Shown here piece by piece: positions 49,732 to 59,356 of a stretch of DNA of 64,000 nt. Every line of letters begins with the position of its first letter. Position 1 is the stretch's first letter. The DNA is from Gilliamella mensalis (lineage in GTDB: Bacteria > Pseudomonadota > Gammaproteobacteria > Enterobacterales > Orbaceae): NCBI RefSeq assembly GCF_900103085.1, contig NZ_FMWR01000007.1, positions 1 through 64,000 on the forward strand, read 5' to 3'. Made by a program: the position numbers and the translations under genes. The notes under the pieces are model-generated. The model saw nothing but the letters and a program-made list of their open reading frames with translations, was not told where the DNA came from and made no database searches.

Positions 49732-50604
49732 TTAAAGATCTTGATCCATATTTAAAGCTGGCTTGTCGCAATCAGGGCAACCCACCACTTTTGCTGGGAC
49801 TCCGGCAACGGTTGTATGTGGTGGCACAGGATCTAACACAACAGAACCCGCACCAATTTTAGCACCTTGGCCTATTTCAATATTACCTAAAATCGTGGAA
49901 TGCGCACCAATCATTACTCCCTCACGAATTTTTGGATGACGATCACCATTTTGTTTACCGGTACCACCTAAGGTGACGGATTGCAAAATAGAAACATCGT
50001 TTTCAATTACCACCGTTTCACCAATTACAATGCCGGTTGCATGATCAAACATCACCCCGCAGCCAATTTTTGCCGCAGGGTGAATATCTACCCCAAACAC
50101 TATTGCAATCTGACTTTGTAAAAAAATCGCCAATGATTTACGGTTTTGCTGCCAAAGCCAATGTGCAATTCGATAAGCTTGTAGTGATAAAAACCCTTTA
50201 TAATAAAGCAGTGGTGTTGAGTAATAGTGAGTTGCTGGATCGCGAATATAAACAGCTAAAATATCGTTTATGGCGGACTGAATAATATTTTCATCAGCTT
50301 TATACGCTTGCCGAGCAATTTCGCGAATTTCAATAGCCGGCATAACCTGAGAGACAAGCTTATTAGCTAAAATATAGCTTAAAGCACTCCCCAGATCTTT
50401 ATGATTGAGTAAAGTTGCATGGAAATAGCTAGCTAACATCGGTTCGCTTTCAACTAGCGCAGCGGCTTCTTGGCGAATGGCTTGCCATAACATATCGGGT
50501 TTAACAACTACTTTTGCATCGTTCACGACACGTTCCTGTATACAATAACCAAAATTGTTAATATTGTTTCGCAAACTTAACCTAGAAGCAAGTTTTGTAT
50601 TCAT
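49732..50604 (-). CDS. cysE: Serine O-acetyltransferase, with shortened C-terminal tail
   Basis: A 290-aa protein with an N-terminus about 25-30 residues longer than that of E. coli CysE. The helical domain is followed by the hexapeptide-repeat beta helix (VDIHPAAKIGCGVMFDHATG, then VTLGGTGKQNGDRHPKI). It makes O-acetylserine for cysteine synthesis. The end reads GCPDCDKPALNMDQDL and stops about 15 residues before where E. coli CysE carries its tail ending in isoleucine that inserts into CysK. The cysteine synthase complex may therefore not form here. Confidence 0.95.
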   Translation of the reverse strand: MNTKLASRLSLRNNINNFGYCIQERVVNDAKVVVKPDMLWQAIRQEAAALVESEPMLASYFHATLLNHKDLGSALSYILANKLVSQVMPAIEIREIARQAYKADENIIQSAINDILAVYIRDPATHYYSTPLLYYKGFLSLQAYRIAHWLWQQNRKSLAIFLQSQIAIVFGVDIHPAAKIGCGVMFDHATGIVIGETVVIENDVSILQSVTLGGTGKQNGDRHPKIREGVMIGAHSTILGNIEIGQGAKIGAGSVVLDPVPPHTTVAGVPAKVVGCPDCDKPALNMDQDL

Positions 50605-50624
50605 TTATTATCACGTTAAAAAGC

Positions 50625-50649
50625 AAATGGAAACAATATGTTTCCATTT
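50625..50649 (-). terminator. Terminator-like hairpin after cscB
   Basis: AAATGGAAAC, AATAT and GTTTCCATTT form a 10-bp stem between the cscB stop and the cysE start. On the minus strand it is followed by GCTTTTTAACG, and on the plus strand by TTTT. Confidence 0.6.
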
Positions 50650-50680
50650 TTTTATCACTGTTAGCACGAATTTAAGATTA

Positions 50681-51922
50681 TTATTGCTTTGCTTTTTTCT
50701 CATCGCTTAAAGTAAATATTGCTATCACCGAAGTGAGTAAAACAACACCGGCAAGTATATAAAATGTTGTTGCATATCCGGTATTATCAAATAATTTACC
50801 AACTAGCCATGACAACACAATAACACCAAGATTAGAGGAAATATTAAAACCAACTAAATAAAGCGTAGCCGATAGTCTTGCATCAAAATTACCAACGATA
50901 TACTTAAACATCGCCAAAATAAATAGTGGAATTTCTATTGCATGAAATAGTTTTACTAATGAAATAAAATAAACATTATCCAATGTTGCTGATAATGCAA
51001 TTCGGCAAATCATAACTAGCGCTGCAACTAACAATGACTTTTTAGCCCCCATTTTGTTAATAAAATAAGGTGCAATAATCATACAAGTTGCTTCTAAAAA
51101 AACTTGGAAAGAGTTTAAATAACCATAAACTTGATAACCATCTTCTGGCTTTTCGAAAAAGCTAGTATAAAAATTAGGAAATAATTGCTGATCATAGATG
51201 GTATAAAAGCTATAAGTACCAATAACAAACAAGACAAACAACCAAAATTTTTGCAATCTAAACAGAGATAAAATTTCACCCATCGTTGGTATGGTCGATG
51301 TTTTTTCTGTTAAAGCTGTATTGTTATTTTCGAATTGTGATACTTGATAGTTGGTTGGCTTAAATATTATATTAATCGTAAAAAAGATAGCAGCAACTAC
51401 CGATGCCATCCAAAAGTTAATATGCGGATCAATACCAAATAAAATACCGGCAACAAAGGTGGCAATCGCATAACCAAATGATCCCCAAAAGCGAGCAGGA
51501 CCAAATTCAAAACCAAATAAACGACTAATACGTTCAATAAATGAGTCAATCAAAGCACTACCTGAAATAAAACTAGCACTTAGAACGGGTGCACCGATAC
51601 ATACACCCACAATAAAATCATGTTGCAATAAAGGCTCATACACATAAATTAAGAACGGACCAATAAGCACCATAATGATACTTTGAAAGGTTACTACGGC
51701 TTTTCCTATTTGTAATTTATCTTGGATAATGCCATAGAAGATCATAAAAAACATGGCTGCAGCAGAATTCGCGGCATAAACAATACCTAACTGCTCGCCT
51801 GATAAGCCAATTTTACTTTTTAACCAAATAGCGTAAAAAGACCACCAAAGCGACCATGCAGCATAAAACGTAATAAGATAACCAGATGAGAACCAATAGT
51901 TTCTATTTTTTATCATATTCAT
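50681..51922 (-). CDS. cscB: Sucrose:H+ symporter, CscB-like (LacY family of MFS)
   Basis: A 413-aa, 12-helix transporter. The sequence closely follows E. coli CscB through most of its length, for example SLWWSFYAIWLKSKIGLSGE, FGPARFWGSFGYAI, PHINFWMAS, YDQQLFPNFY, YGYLNSFQVFLEATCM and LVKLFHAIEIPLFILAMFKY. It is divergent from a CscR-like repressor gene, which supports sucrose as substrate. Neither cscA (invertase) nor cscK (fructokinase) is next to it. The ATG has an AAGAG site at a normal distance. Confidence 0.88.
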   Translation of the reverse strand: MNMIKNRNYWFSSGYLITFYAAWSLWWSFYAIWLKSKIGLSGEQLGIVYAANSAAAMFFMIFYGIIQDKLQIGKAVVTFQSIIMVLIGPFLIYVYEPLLQHDFIVGVCIGAPVLSASFISGSALIDSFIERISRLFGFEFGPARFWGSFGYAIATFVAGILFGIDPHINFWMASVVAAIFFTINIIFKPTNYQVSQFENNNTALTEKTSTIPTMGEILSLFRLQKFWLFVLFVIGTYSFYTIYDQQLFPNFYTSFFEKPEDGYQVYGYLNSFQVFLEATCMIIAPYFINKMGAKKSLLVAALVMICRIALSATLDNVYFISLVKLFHAIEIPLFILAMFKYIVGNFDARLSATLYLVGFNISSNLGVIVLSWLVGKLFDNTGYATTFYILAGVVLLTSVIAIFTLSDEKKAKQ

Positions 51923-51958
51923 GTTTATTACTCTTATATTGTTGAAGTTTGATGAATT

Positions 51959-51987
51959 TTAACGTTAACATGTTAATGTTAACATTA
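51959..51987. promoter_or_regulatory. Overlapping palindromes: likely CscR operators
   Basis: Three perfect palindromes overlap in 29 bases: TTAACGTTAA (51959-51968), TTAACATGTTAA (51965-51976) and TAATGTTAACATTA (51974-51987). They lie 37-65 bases before the cscB start, in the divergent cscB/cscR promoter region, where a LacI-type repressor would act. Confidence 0.6.
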
Positions 51988-52131
51988 TGGTCATATTTAA
52001 CACTAAATAGATAGAACCGATTATCATAAATGTTAATTTCCTCACACTTTTTATCATTTATATTTGTGGTATCATCACCCATAAGTAATGACTGATAATA
52101 ATTTTTATCTTGTTAAGCAAAAGGATTAACT

Positions 52132-53136
52132 ATGGCTTCACTTAAGGATGTTGCAAAATTAGCATCTGTTTCATTGATGACGGTTTCACGTGCAATAAAT
52201 AATCCTGAAAAATTAAATAAAGAGACTTATAAACGTGTTAAACAAGCTATTGAGCAACTTAATTATGTGCCTGATTTATCGGCAAGAAAGATTCGTGGTG
52301 ATAACTCGGGACCTTGTGCTATTGGTGTTTTAGCATTAGAAACCGCCATGACACCGTTTTCAGTAGAATTACTTCAAGCCATAGAAAAAACAGCCCAAAA
52401 TTATGGTTGGAATACCTTTATTGTTAATTTATTTGATGATAAAGATGCCGATCATGCCATTAATACTCTGTTGTCATATCGCCCTAACGGTATTATCTAT
52501 ACCACAATGGGATTAAGAAAAGTTGAACTACCTGAAAAGTTATTAGATAAAAATGTTGTATTAGCTAACTGCATAAGTGATTCAAAGCAACTCGCTTGCT
52601 ACATTCCAGATGACTATTTAGGTCAATATCAAGCCATGCAACAGGTCATAAATAAAGGCTATAAAAAGCCGCTATGTATCTATTTATCAGAAAACACATT
52701 AGCAGGCAAAACCAGACGTAAAGCCGTTGAGCAAGCTTGGCTCGATGCGGGTTATCATTTAAATGCTATTACCAGTTATCACACTTCAATATTATCAGAT
52801 GACCTTGCACAAGAATATATGATGACGGTTGATATATTGAAACAACATTGTCATAAAACACCAGATTTTGATGTACTGATTTGTGGGAATGATCGAATCG
52901 CTTTTGTTGCTTATCAATTTTTACTCGGTCAAGGATTTAATATCCCAAATGATATTGCTGTGTTAGGTTATGATAATATGGTGGGTACTGGTGAACTATT
53001 TTATCCTCCATTAACAACCGTCCAGTTGCCCCATTATGAGATTGGTGAACAAGCAGCATTACATATTATTAATAGCAAAAAACAAAAAGAGATAATACAG
53101 GTAGCATCACCTTATTTAGAAAGAGAATCATTGTAA
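52132..53136 (+). CDS. cscR: Sucrose-type LacI-family repressor, CscR-like
   Basis: A 334-aa protein. HTH: MASLKDVAKLASVSLMTVSR, nearly the same as E. coli CscR. LNYVPDLSARKIRG is the hinge. The effector domain follows CscR closely (PFSVELLQAIEKTAQNYGWN, RPNGIIYTTMGLRKVELPE, ANCISDSKQLACYIPDDY, PDFDVLICGNDR, FYPPLTTVQLPH). It should repress cscB through the palindromes between them. The AAAGGA ribosome site is good. Confidence 0.88.
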   Translation: MASLKDVAKLASVSLMTVSRAINNPEKLNKETYKRVKQAIEQLNYVPDLSARKIRGDNSGPCAIGVLALETAMTPFSVELLQAIEKTAQNYGWNTFIVNLFDDKDADHAINTLLSYRPNGIIYTTMGLRKVELPEKLLDKNVVLANCISDSKQLACYIPDDYLGQYQAMQQVINKGYKKPLCIYLSENTLAGKTRRKAVEQAWLDAGYHLNAITSYHTSILSDDLAQEYMMTVDILKQHCHKTPDFDVLICGNDRIAFVAYQFLLGQGFNIPNDIAVLGYDNMVGTGELFYPPLTTVQLPHYEIGEQAALHIINSKKQKEIIQVASPYLERESL

Positions 53137-53472
53137 AAAGATGGAGATCACGTTCTCAATTTTTTATATTTTAATTTTGCTGGTGGTTGTTTATAACAGA
53201 ACATTTCCCCTCTCACTGCACTAAAAGACATAAATTACCATATAGCTCATATAGCTTTTGTAAAATCACCTAAATAAAATTAATTTATATTTGATGTTTT
53301 TTTGACAAAATTTTTTCTCAAACCTTAATTAATGTGATGTTTAATTTTATTGATATGTTATTTATAAGATATTTTACGAATCAACCCCCGCATAGTCTGG
53401 CAATAAAGTTACAAAACTTATATACTATGCCTTAATTTTTAGTATGACTGTGTTCGTTTTACTAAATCAATC
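53137..53472. other. Non-coding stretch between cscR and suhB
   Basis: AT-rich, containing the suhB promoter and leader. No gene and no clear cscR terminator. The boxA-like element lies at its right end. Confidence 0.4.
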
Positions 53473-53484
53473 CGTTCTTTAACA
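53473..53484 (+). promoter_or_regulatory. boxA-like Nus-factor element in the suhB leader
   Basis: CGTTCTTTAACA differs from the rrn boxA form TGCTCTTTAACA only in its first three bases. It ends 20 bases before the suhB ATG. In E. coli the suhB leader carries a boxA used for autoregulation by the Nus complex, of which SuhB is a part. Confidence 0.6.
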
Positions 53485-53504
53485 TCATCAATTGGAAGAA
53501 AATT

Positions 53505-54308
53505 ATGCATCCGATGCTGAATATTGCTATTCGCGCTGCTCGTAAAGCAGGCAATGTGGCCATTAAGGCTTATGAAAACCCTAGTTCAATCGAGATCGAA
53601 GCCAAAGGCGCTAATGATTTTGCCACTAATGTGGACCGTGCGGCCGAGGCTTTAATTGTGGAAACAATCAAAAAAGCTCATCCTGACCACACTATTATTG
53701 CCGAAGAAAGTGGCCTTGTTAAAGGTAATGATGCGGATACACAATGGATAATCGACCCAATTGATGGTACGACCAATTTTATCAAAAATATCCCTCATTT
53801 TGCTGTGTCAATCGCGGCGCGAGTTAAAGGTAAAACCGAAATTGCTGTGGTTTATAATCCAATGAGTAATGAGCTGTTTACAGCTGCTCGTGGTAAAGGT
53901 GCTCAACTTAATGGTTACCGTATTCGTGTGAGTAATGCTAAAGATTTAGACGGCAGCGTACTTGCAACAGCTTTTCCATTTAAAGCTAAACAGTACAGCG
54001 ACAGTTATTTTGCCGTTTTGCAAAAGTTGTTTGTTAAGTGTGGTGATTTTCGTCGCGCAGGCTCGGCCGCTTTAGATTTGGCTTATGTTGCCGCAGGTCG
54101 TTTAGATGGCTTTTTTGAAATTGGCTTAAAACCATGGGATATCGCTGCTGGTGAGCTGATTTTGCGGGAGGCTGGCGGCGTTATTACCGATTTTGCTGGT
54201 GGTAATAATTATCTGGTTTCGGGCAATGTTGTGGCTGGTAATCCTAGAATTGTAAAAGATTTATTGGTTTCTACCCAAAACGATTGGCCAGAAAAATTAC
54301 GTAACTAA
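53505..54308 (+). CDS. suhB: Inositol-1-monophosphatase / Nus complex factor SuhB
   Basis: A 267-aa protein. Phosphatase motifs: IAEESG, IDPIDGTTNFIKNIPHFAV (metal site) and KPWDIAAGELILREAGG. The start (MHPMLNIAIRAARKAGN) matches SuhB. Besides phosphatase activity, SuhB takes part in ribosomal RNA antitermination. A GGAAG ribosome site precedes the ATG. Confidence 0.96.
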   Translation: MHPMLNIAIRAARKAGNVAIKAYENPSSIEIEAKGANDFATNVDRAAEALIVETIKKAHPDHTIIAEESGLVKGNDADTQWIIDPIDGTTNFIKNIPHFAVSIAARVKGKTEIAVVYNPMSNELFTAARGKGAQLNGYRIRVSNAKDLDGSVLATAFPFKAKQYSDSYFAVLQKLFVKCGDFRRAGSAALDLAYVAAGRLDGFFEIGLKPWDIAAGELILREAGGVITDFAGGNNYLVSGNVVAGNPRIVKDLLVSTQNDWPEKLRN

Positions 54309-54323
54309 TTTCCTTTCTTTTTT

Positions 54324-54346
54324 CACAGGGTTATATAAGCCCTGTG
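54324..54346 (+). terminator. Probable hairpin terminator after suhB
   Basis: CACAGGG and CCCTGTG form a 7-bp stem around an AT loop, 16 bases past the suhB stop. A T-rich stretch (CTTTATTTTT) follows about eight bases later, so the match to an intrinsic terminator is imperfect. Confidence 0.5.
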
Positions 54347-54429
54347 ATCACCGCTTTATTTTTGTGCATAACCTTTAATATTCAGTATATACTAACTTTA
54401 AACTCGATAAACCATATAAGGTATATATC

Positions 54430-56610
54430 ATGAAAACGGTCCAATATCATTTTATTGTTGAAGATATGAGCTGCGCATCTTGTGTTGGGCGCGTTGAAAA
54501 AGCACTCAAAAAAGTCGATGGTGTGATTGATGTTAGCGTTAATCTGGCGACTGAAAAAGCAACCGTTGATGCTGATGCACATGTAAAGCTCGCAACATTG
54601 ATGTCTGCGGTTGATAAAGCGGGTTATCATGCGGTTAAAATCACTGAGTCAGCAGGTGATCAACAAAAATCGAACAAACAATTACCTAACTGGACTGTTG
54701 TCACTGCTGTAATATTGGCTATGCCTTTTGTGTTGCCTATGTTATTAGCGCCGTTTGGGATAAATTGGATGATGCCTGCTTGGTTGCAATGGGGGATTGC
54801 ATCGGTTGTACAATTTGGCTTGGGGGCTAAATTTTATCGAAGTGGCTTTAGTGCGGTTAAAGCAGGGGCTGGTAATATGGATTTATTGGTTGCCATCGGC
54901 ACAAGTGCTGCGTATGGATTATCGGTTTATCAGCTAATGACTGGCAATGGTGAACATCTTTATTTTGAATCGTCAGTTATTATTATTACCTTAATCTTGA
55001 TCGGTAAATGGCTAGAATCAAGCGCTAAACATCAAACCACCCAAGCAATTGCAGCGCTTTCTTCGCTACGGCCTGATGTTGCATTAGTCAAGCAAGGTGA
55101 TCAAGAAGTAAGTGTACCCATTAGCCAAGTTAATGTGGGTGATATTGTTATTGTTAAGCCCGGCGAGCGCATTGCTGTTGATGGTGTTGTGATTGAAGGC
55201 GCATCAAGTAGCGATGAGTCGATGTTAACCGGTGAGAGCTTTCCTGTAAATAAATCCATTAACGATGTGGTGACTGGTGGCACGATTAATGGTGAAGGCT
55301 TACTGCTTGTTAAAACCACAGCTATTCAGGCCGATTCTACGTTATCCAAAATCATTGCAATGGTTGAATCAGCTCAGGCCAAAAAAGCGCCGATTCAACG
55401 AATTGTTGATCGCATTAGTGCGATTTTTGTGCCGGTGATTTTATTGATTGCATTAGTTACGCTATTGGCTTGGGGAATGATATTGCATGATTGGCAGCAA
55501 GCATTACTTTATGCCGTTGCGGTGTTAGTGATTGCTTGCCCATGTGCGTTAGGCTTGGCAACACCAACCGCGATTATGGTGGGGACTGGGGTGGCTGCTC
55601 ACCATGGTATTTTAATTAAAGACGCCGAAGCGTTAGAAACGTTGCACAATGTTAATATTGTCGCATTTGATAAAACCGGTACACTCACCATTGGTAAGCC
55701 TGAATTGGTTGAAATGGATATTATAGGCAGTGAGACGCCCGATCAAATTTTATCGCTCGCAGCATCATTACAAGCCGGTAGTGAGCATCCACTTGCCAAA
55801 GCCATTTTAAGTAAGGCTAAAGAGTATGGTTATGCTCAAAATATTACCTCGGTAGCAGGATCGGGGGTGATGGCAACTGTTGATAATACGCAGTATTATT
55901 TAGGTAGCTTGCGATGGATGAAATCATTAAATGCCTATTTTGTTGGTATGGACGATAAGATTAATGAGTTAGCCAGCAAAGGTTACACCATTTCATTTTT
56001 AGCTAAGCAGCAATTAGAAGGTAATGTGGTGATATTAGCGCTATTTGGTTTTGCTGATGTAATCAAGCCAGAAGCGAAAACCGCCATTGAAGCGTTGCAT
56101 CAGTTAAACGTAAAAAACGTTATGTTAACTGGGGATAACCAGAAAGCGGCGAATTACGTTGGACAGCAGTTAGGCTTGGATAAAGTCATTGCTGAAGTGT
56201 TACCGCAAGATAAAGCCAATTATATTTATCAGTTACAAAAAGAAAGTCATGTTGATACCCATCATCGAGTGGCAATGGTGGGGGATGGGATTAATGATGC
56301 GCCAGCATTGGCGGCTGCGGATATTGGTATAGCCATGGGCACGGGCACCGATGTGGCTATGCATGCAGCAAGTATTACCCTTATGCGTGGTAATCTGTTT
56401 TTAATTGCTGATGCAATCGATATTTCGCGCCGAACCTATAATAAAATCAAACAAAATCTATTTTGGGCATTTTTCTATAATTTGATTGGTATTCCGCTAG
56501 CGGCATTCGGGTTTTTAAATCCAATGATAGCTGGTGCTGCCATGGCATTAAGTAGCGTGAGTGTGGTTACTAATGCGTTGTTACTTAAACGTTGGAAAGC
56601 AAGAGCCTAA
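54430..56610 (+). CDS. copA: Cu(+)-exporting P-type ATPase with one metal-binding domain
   Basis: A 726-aa protein. One N-terminal HMA domain with MSCASC (Cys15 and Cys18). Membrane helices 1-6 include CPC in VIACPCALGLATP at about 370. The phosphorylated aspartate is in DKTGT at 414; the HP motif is SEHPLAKA, and GDGINDAPAL completes the P domain. It exports cytoplasmic copper to the periplasm. E. coli CopA has two HMA domains; this one has one. I see no clear CueR box in front. Confidence 0.94.
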   Translation: MKTVQYHFIVEDMSCASCVGRVEKALKKVDGVIDVSVNLATEKATVDADAHVKLATLMSAVDKAGYHAVKITESAGDQQKSNKQLPNWTVVTAVILAMPFVLPMLLAPFGINWMMPAWLQWGIASVVQFGLGAKFYRSGFSAVKAGAGNMDLLVAIGTSAAYGLSVYQLMTGNGEHLYFESSVIIITLILIGKWLESSAKHQTTQAIAALSSLRPDVALVKQGDQEVSVPISQVNVGDIVIVKPGERIAVDGVVIEGASSSDESMLTGESFPVNKSINDVVTGGTINGEGLLLVKTTAIQADSTLSKIIAMVESAQAKKAPIQRIVDRISAIFVPVILLIALVTLLAWGMILHDWQQALLYAVAVLVIACPCALGLATPTAIMVGTGVAAHHGILIKDAEALETLHNVNIVAFDKTGTLTIGKPELVEMDIIGSETPDQILSLAASLQAGSEHPLAKAILSKAKEYGYAQNITSVAGSGVMATVDNTQYYLGSLRWMKSLNAYFVGMDDKINELASKGYTISFLAKQQLEGNVVILALFGFADVIKPEAKTAIEALHQLNVKNVMLTGDNQKAANYVGQQLGLDKVIAEVLPQDKANYIYQLQKESHVDTHHRVAMVGDGINDAPALAAADIGIAMGTGTDVAMHAASITLMRGNLFLIADAIDISRRTYNKIKQNLFWAFFYNLIGIPLAAFGFLNPMIAGAAMALSSVSVVTNALLLKRWKARA

Positions 56611-56646
56611 TCTTGTAGGGTAATCGTTAGGATTTTAATTTTTACA

Positions 56647-56671
56647 CTAAGGCGGCTAATTACCGCCTTAG
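56647..56671. terminator. Terminator between the convergent copA and tilS
   Basis: CTAAGGCGG, a seven-base loop and CCGCCTTAG form a 9-bp GC-rich stem, followed on the plus strand by TTATTTG and on the minus strand by TGTAAAAATT. Confidence 0.75.
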
Positions 56672-56699
56672 TTATTTGTGCGTTTGACTGTATAGATAA

Positions 56700-58007
56700 T
56701 TAATTTAGGCTAAAATCGATTTGTGTGCCTTTCCCTTGTTCGGTAACAAACACGCCAACCGCGCAGATCAGTTGTTCATTATAGTAAATCAACGGGATTC
56801 GGGTACGCATCCACGGTGGAATGTTATGTTCTTGCCATAGCTTTTTTATTGATCGCGAGCCATGGCGATTGATAATTTGAAATTGTCCTTGAGCATGAAA
56901 TCGCACAGTGACTTGTTCATCTGCATTGGGTAAACGGCAAGATAAATCAGTTTGATAATTAGCCTGTAATTTACCAATACTATCAGGAAGAATTAAGGAC
57001 AAAGCCAAATCCCAATTAAAAATTTGTTGTTCAATATCTTGATATAACGGTAATAAATAGAGTTGATTTTGATAGCGACGCATTTGCCTGTCATGTAGTA
57101 TAAATTTAGGATTGGCATCTTCTTTTGCTAGCACAACCGTTTGCCAAATGAGCGATAATTGCTTTTGGTTTGGCATAGTCATTTGTTGGGATCGTAGCCA
57201 CATGCGCATTATGGCATTGCGTTTATATTCTGAACACGCCATTAAAGGGGCTAGATTTAGCTGTCCTTGTTGGCTAACCATTTGTTGAAAATCAGCTAAT
57301 AATAATTCATTAATTAACGCTTCTTGCTGCTGACATAACTCAGCACTGCGTGCCACCATTTGCGAAAAATGTGGCCAGCGTTGATTAAGCGTCGGTAAGA
57401 CCTTTAAGCGTAAAAAGTTGCGGTCGTAACGATCATCTTGGTTGCTTTCATCTTCTATCCAGTTGAGTTGATGCTGATTAGCATAAGTTTCAATTTGTGC
57501 GCGTGAAATGGTTAATAAAGGGCGAAGATGCTGTTTATGTTCCTGTGGCATGGCGGCCAATCCCGCAGGACCACTCCCGCGTTTTAATGCTAAAAGGAAT
57601 GTTTCGCATTGATCATCAAGGTGTTGTGCAGTGCATAACGTTTCATCATCTGTTAAGTGACGATAGATAGCTTGGTAACGTGCATTTCTGGCTTGTTCTT
57701 CGATATTTCCTGCATTAGGGTCGAGTTTGACTTTTTCAATAATCAGCGGCACTTGCCATGCTTGGCATTGTTTTTGACAATGCATTGCCCAGTTGTCAGC
57801 ATTGTTGCTTAAACCATGGTGAATATAGATCGCTCTTAGCTTTAAATCAGGTAATAATTGCTGTTTGAGTGCAACTAGTGCATCCATTAATACGGTTGAA
57901 TCAACACCACCACTATAAGCAACCAGTAGTGCTTTGTGGTGTGTTATTTTATGCATAATTGTTTGTTTGATGCTTTCATCAAACATTGTTTGGTGTGGGT
58001 TATTCAT
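56700..58007 (-). CDS. tilS: tRNA(Ile)-lysidine synthase
   Basis: A 435-aa protein. The PP-loop SGGVDS lies at 32-37 in LLVAYSGGVDSTVLMDALVA; TAQHLDDQCETFLLALKRGSG and RDERNFLR-like DRYDRNFLRLKVLP follow. It changes C34 of the AUA-reading tRNA-Ile to lysidine and is essential. Its start is 11 bases downstream of metC, so the two are likely cotranscribed. Confidence 0.96.
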   Translation of the reverse strand: MNNPHQTMFDESIKQTIMHKITHHKALLVAYSGGVDSTVLMDALVALKQQLLPDLKLRAIYIHHGLSNNADNWAMHCQKQCQAWQVPLIIEKVKLDPNAGNIEEQARNARYQAIYRHLTDDETLCTAQHLDDQCETFLLALKRGSGPAGLAAMPQEHKQHLRPLLTISRAQIETYANQHQLNWIEDESNQDDRYDRNFLRLKVLPTLNQRWPHFSQMVARSAELCQQQEALINELLLADFQQMVSQQGQLNLAPLMACSEYKRNAIMRMWLRSQQMTMPNQKQLSLIWQTVVLAKEDANPKFILHDRQMRRYQNQLYLLPLYQDIEQQIFNWDLALSLILPDSIGKLQANYQTDLSCRLPNADEQVTVRFHAQGQFQIINRHGSRSIKKLWQEHNIPPWMRTRIPLIYYNEQLICAVGVFVTEQGKGTQIDFSLN

Positions 58008-58018
58008 CTTCTATTTAA

Positions 58019-59236
58019 TTACACCAAGCTTTGTAATGCATTGGCTTTATTTTTATGTTGTTTGATTCTATCTAAACCAGCAGCAAGATCAGCAATTAAA
58101 TCATCAGGATCTTCAAGACCAATATGTAGTCGAATAAGTGTTCCTTCAAAGTCTATGCCAGATACAGGTCTAATATTTGCTAGTTCTTCAGGTTGATTGG
58201 CTAAAATTAATGACTCAAATCCACCCCATGAATAAGCCATTGAGAAATAAGTTAAGTTATCAAGAAAATCAGACAATTGCACGTCGGTTAATCGATCTTT
58301 GAGTATAAATGAAAATAAGCCACTTGCGCCTGAAAAGTCACGTTTAAAAAATTCGTGTCCTTTACAACTTTCTAATGCTGGGTGATTGACGGTTGCCACT
58401 TTTGGATGACTTGCTAGCCATTTTGCTACTTTTAAACCGCTTTCGTGATGTTGTTTTAATCTTATTGCTAATGTGCGTAAACCACGCGCAGCCATATAGG
58501 CGGTGTCCGCATCACACATTTGTCCCATTAAGTAAGAACGTTCGCGCAATGTTTCCCAACAGCGCTCGTTAGCCACCGCGGTGCCTATCATGGCATCCGA
58601 ATGACCGATCAGGTATTTGGTACCGGCTTGTATTGAAATATCAATATCATGCTCTAACGCTTTAAATAAAATACCCGCGCCCCATGTATTATCTATCATA
58701 ATGATGATTTCAGGATTAACACTGCGAATGGCTTTAACAATGGCAGGTATGTCTTGAACTTCCATGGTTATTGAACTTGGCGATTCAAGAAACACGACTT
58801 TAGTATTTGGCTTAATATGATTTGTGATATAGCGACCAATTAATGGCGAGAAGTAATCAGTTTGAACACCAAAATCTTTTAAAATGTGCTGGCAAAAATC
58901 TTGAGTGGGTTCGTAAACGGCTTCTGACACTAAAATATGATCGCCGGTTTTCACAAAAGCTAAAATGGCATTAGTAATAGCCGCTGCACCACATGGATAA
59001 AGGTAACAACCCGCTCCTCCTTCAATTTCAACCAGCGCTTCTTGTAGTGCAAAATGGGTTAATGTACCACGTCGTCCATAGAATAATGCACCACTAGCAC
59101 GATTTTTTGTGGCCTCTTTTTTGGCTTCAATAGAATCAAAAACCAGTGATGATGCACGTTGAATAACTGAATTAACCGCACCTTGTGTATAACGCTTTTT
59201 ACGTCCTGCATGAACTAATTTTGTTGGTAATGACAT
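58019..59236 (-). CDS. metC: Cystathionine beta-lyase
   Basis: A 405-aa PLP enzyme of the Cys/Met metabolism family. The PLP lysine is in [17 protein letters not shown]. The N-terminus ([21 protein letters not shown]), [13 protein letters not shown] and SWGGFESL are those of E. coli MetC. It makes homocysteine, the substrate of MetE, from cystathionine. Precedes tilS. Confidence 0.93.
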   Translation of the reverse strand: MSLPTKLVHAGRKKRYTQGAVNSVIQRASSLVFDSIEAKKEATKNRASGALFYGRRGTLTHFALQEALVEIEGGAGCYLYPCGAAAITNAILAFVKTGDHILVSEAVYEPTQDFCQHILKDFGVQTDYFSPLIGRYITNHIKPNTKVVFLESPSSITMEVQDIPAIVKAIRSVNPEIIIMIDNTWGAGILFKALEHDIDISIQAGTKYLIGHSDAMIGTAVANERCWETLRERSYLMGQMCDADTAYMAARGLRTLAIRLKQHHESGLKVAKWLASHPKVATVNHPALESCKGHEFFKRDFSGASGLFSFILKDRLTDVQLSDFLDNLTYFSMAYSWGGFESLILANQPEELANIRPVSGIDFEGTLIRLHIGLEDPDDLIADLAAGLDRIKQHKNKANALQSLV

Positions 59237-59356
59237 GATAAGACACCTTTGCTGTTATTTATGAATATTGGTATTTTGATTAATTTTGATAACAGTTAGC
59301 ATAGCATGCTGTTAAAATAGTAAAAAATAAATTTTATTAATATTTTCTTTGCAATT

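Noticed and set aside
54360-54429. Possible CueR operator in front of copA
   Set aside because: The short ACC...GGT pair near 54411 does not have the CueR consensus or spacing.
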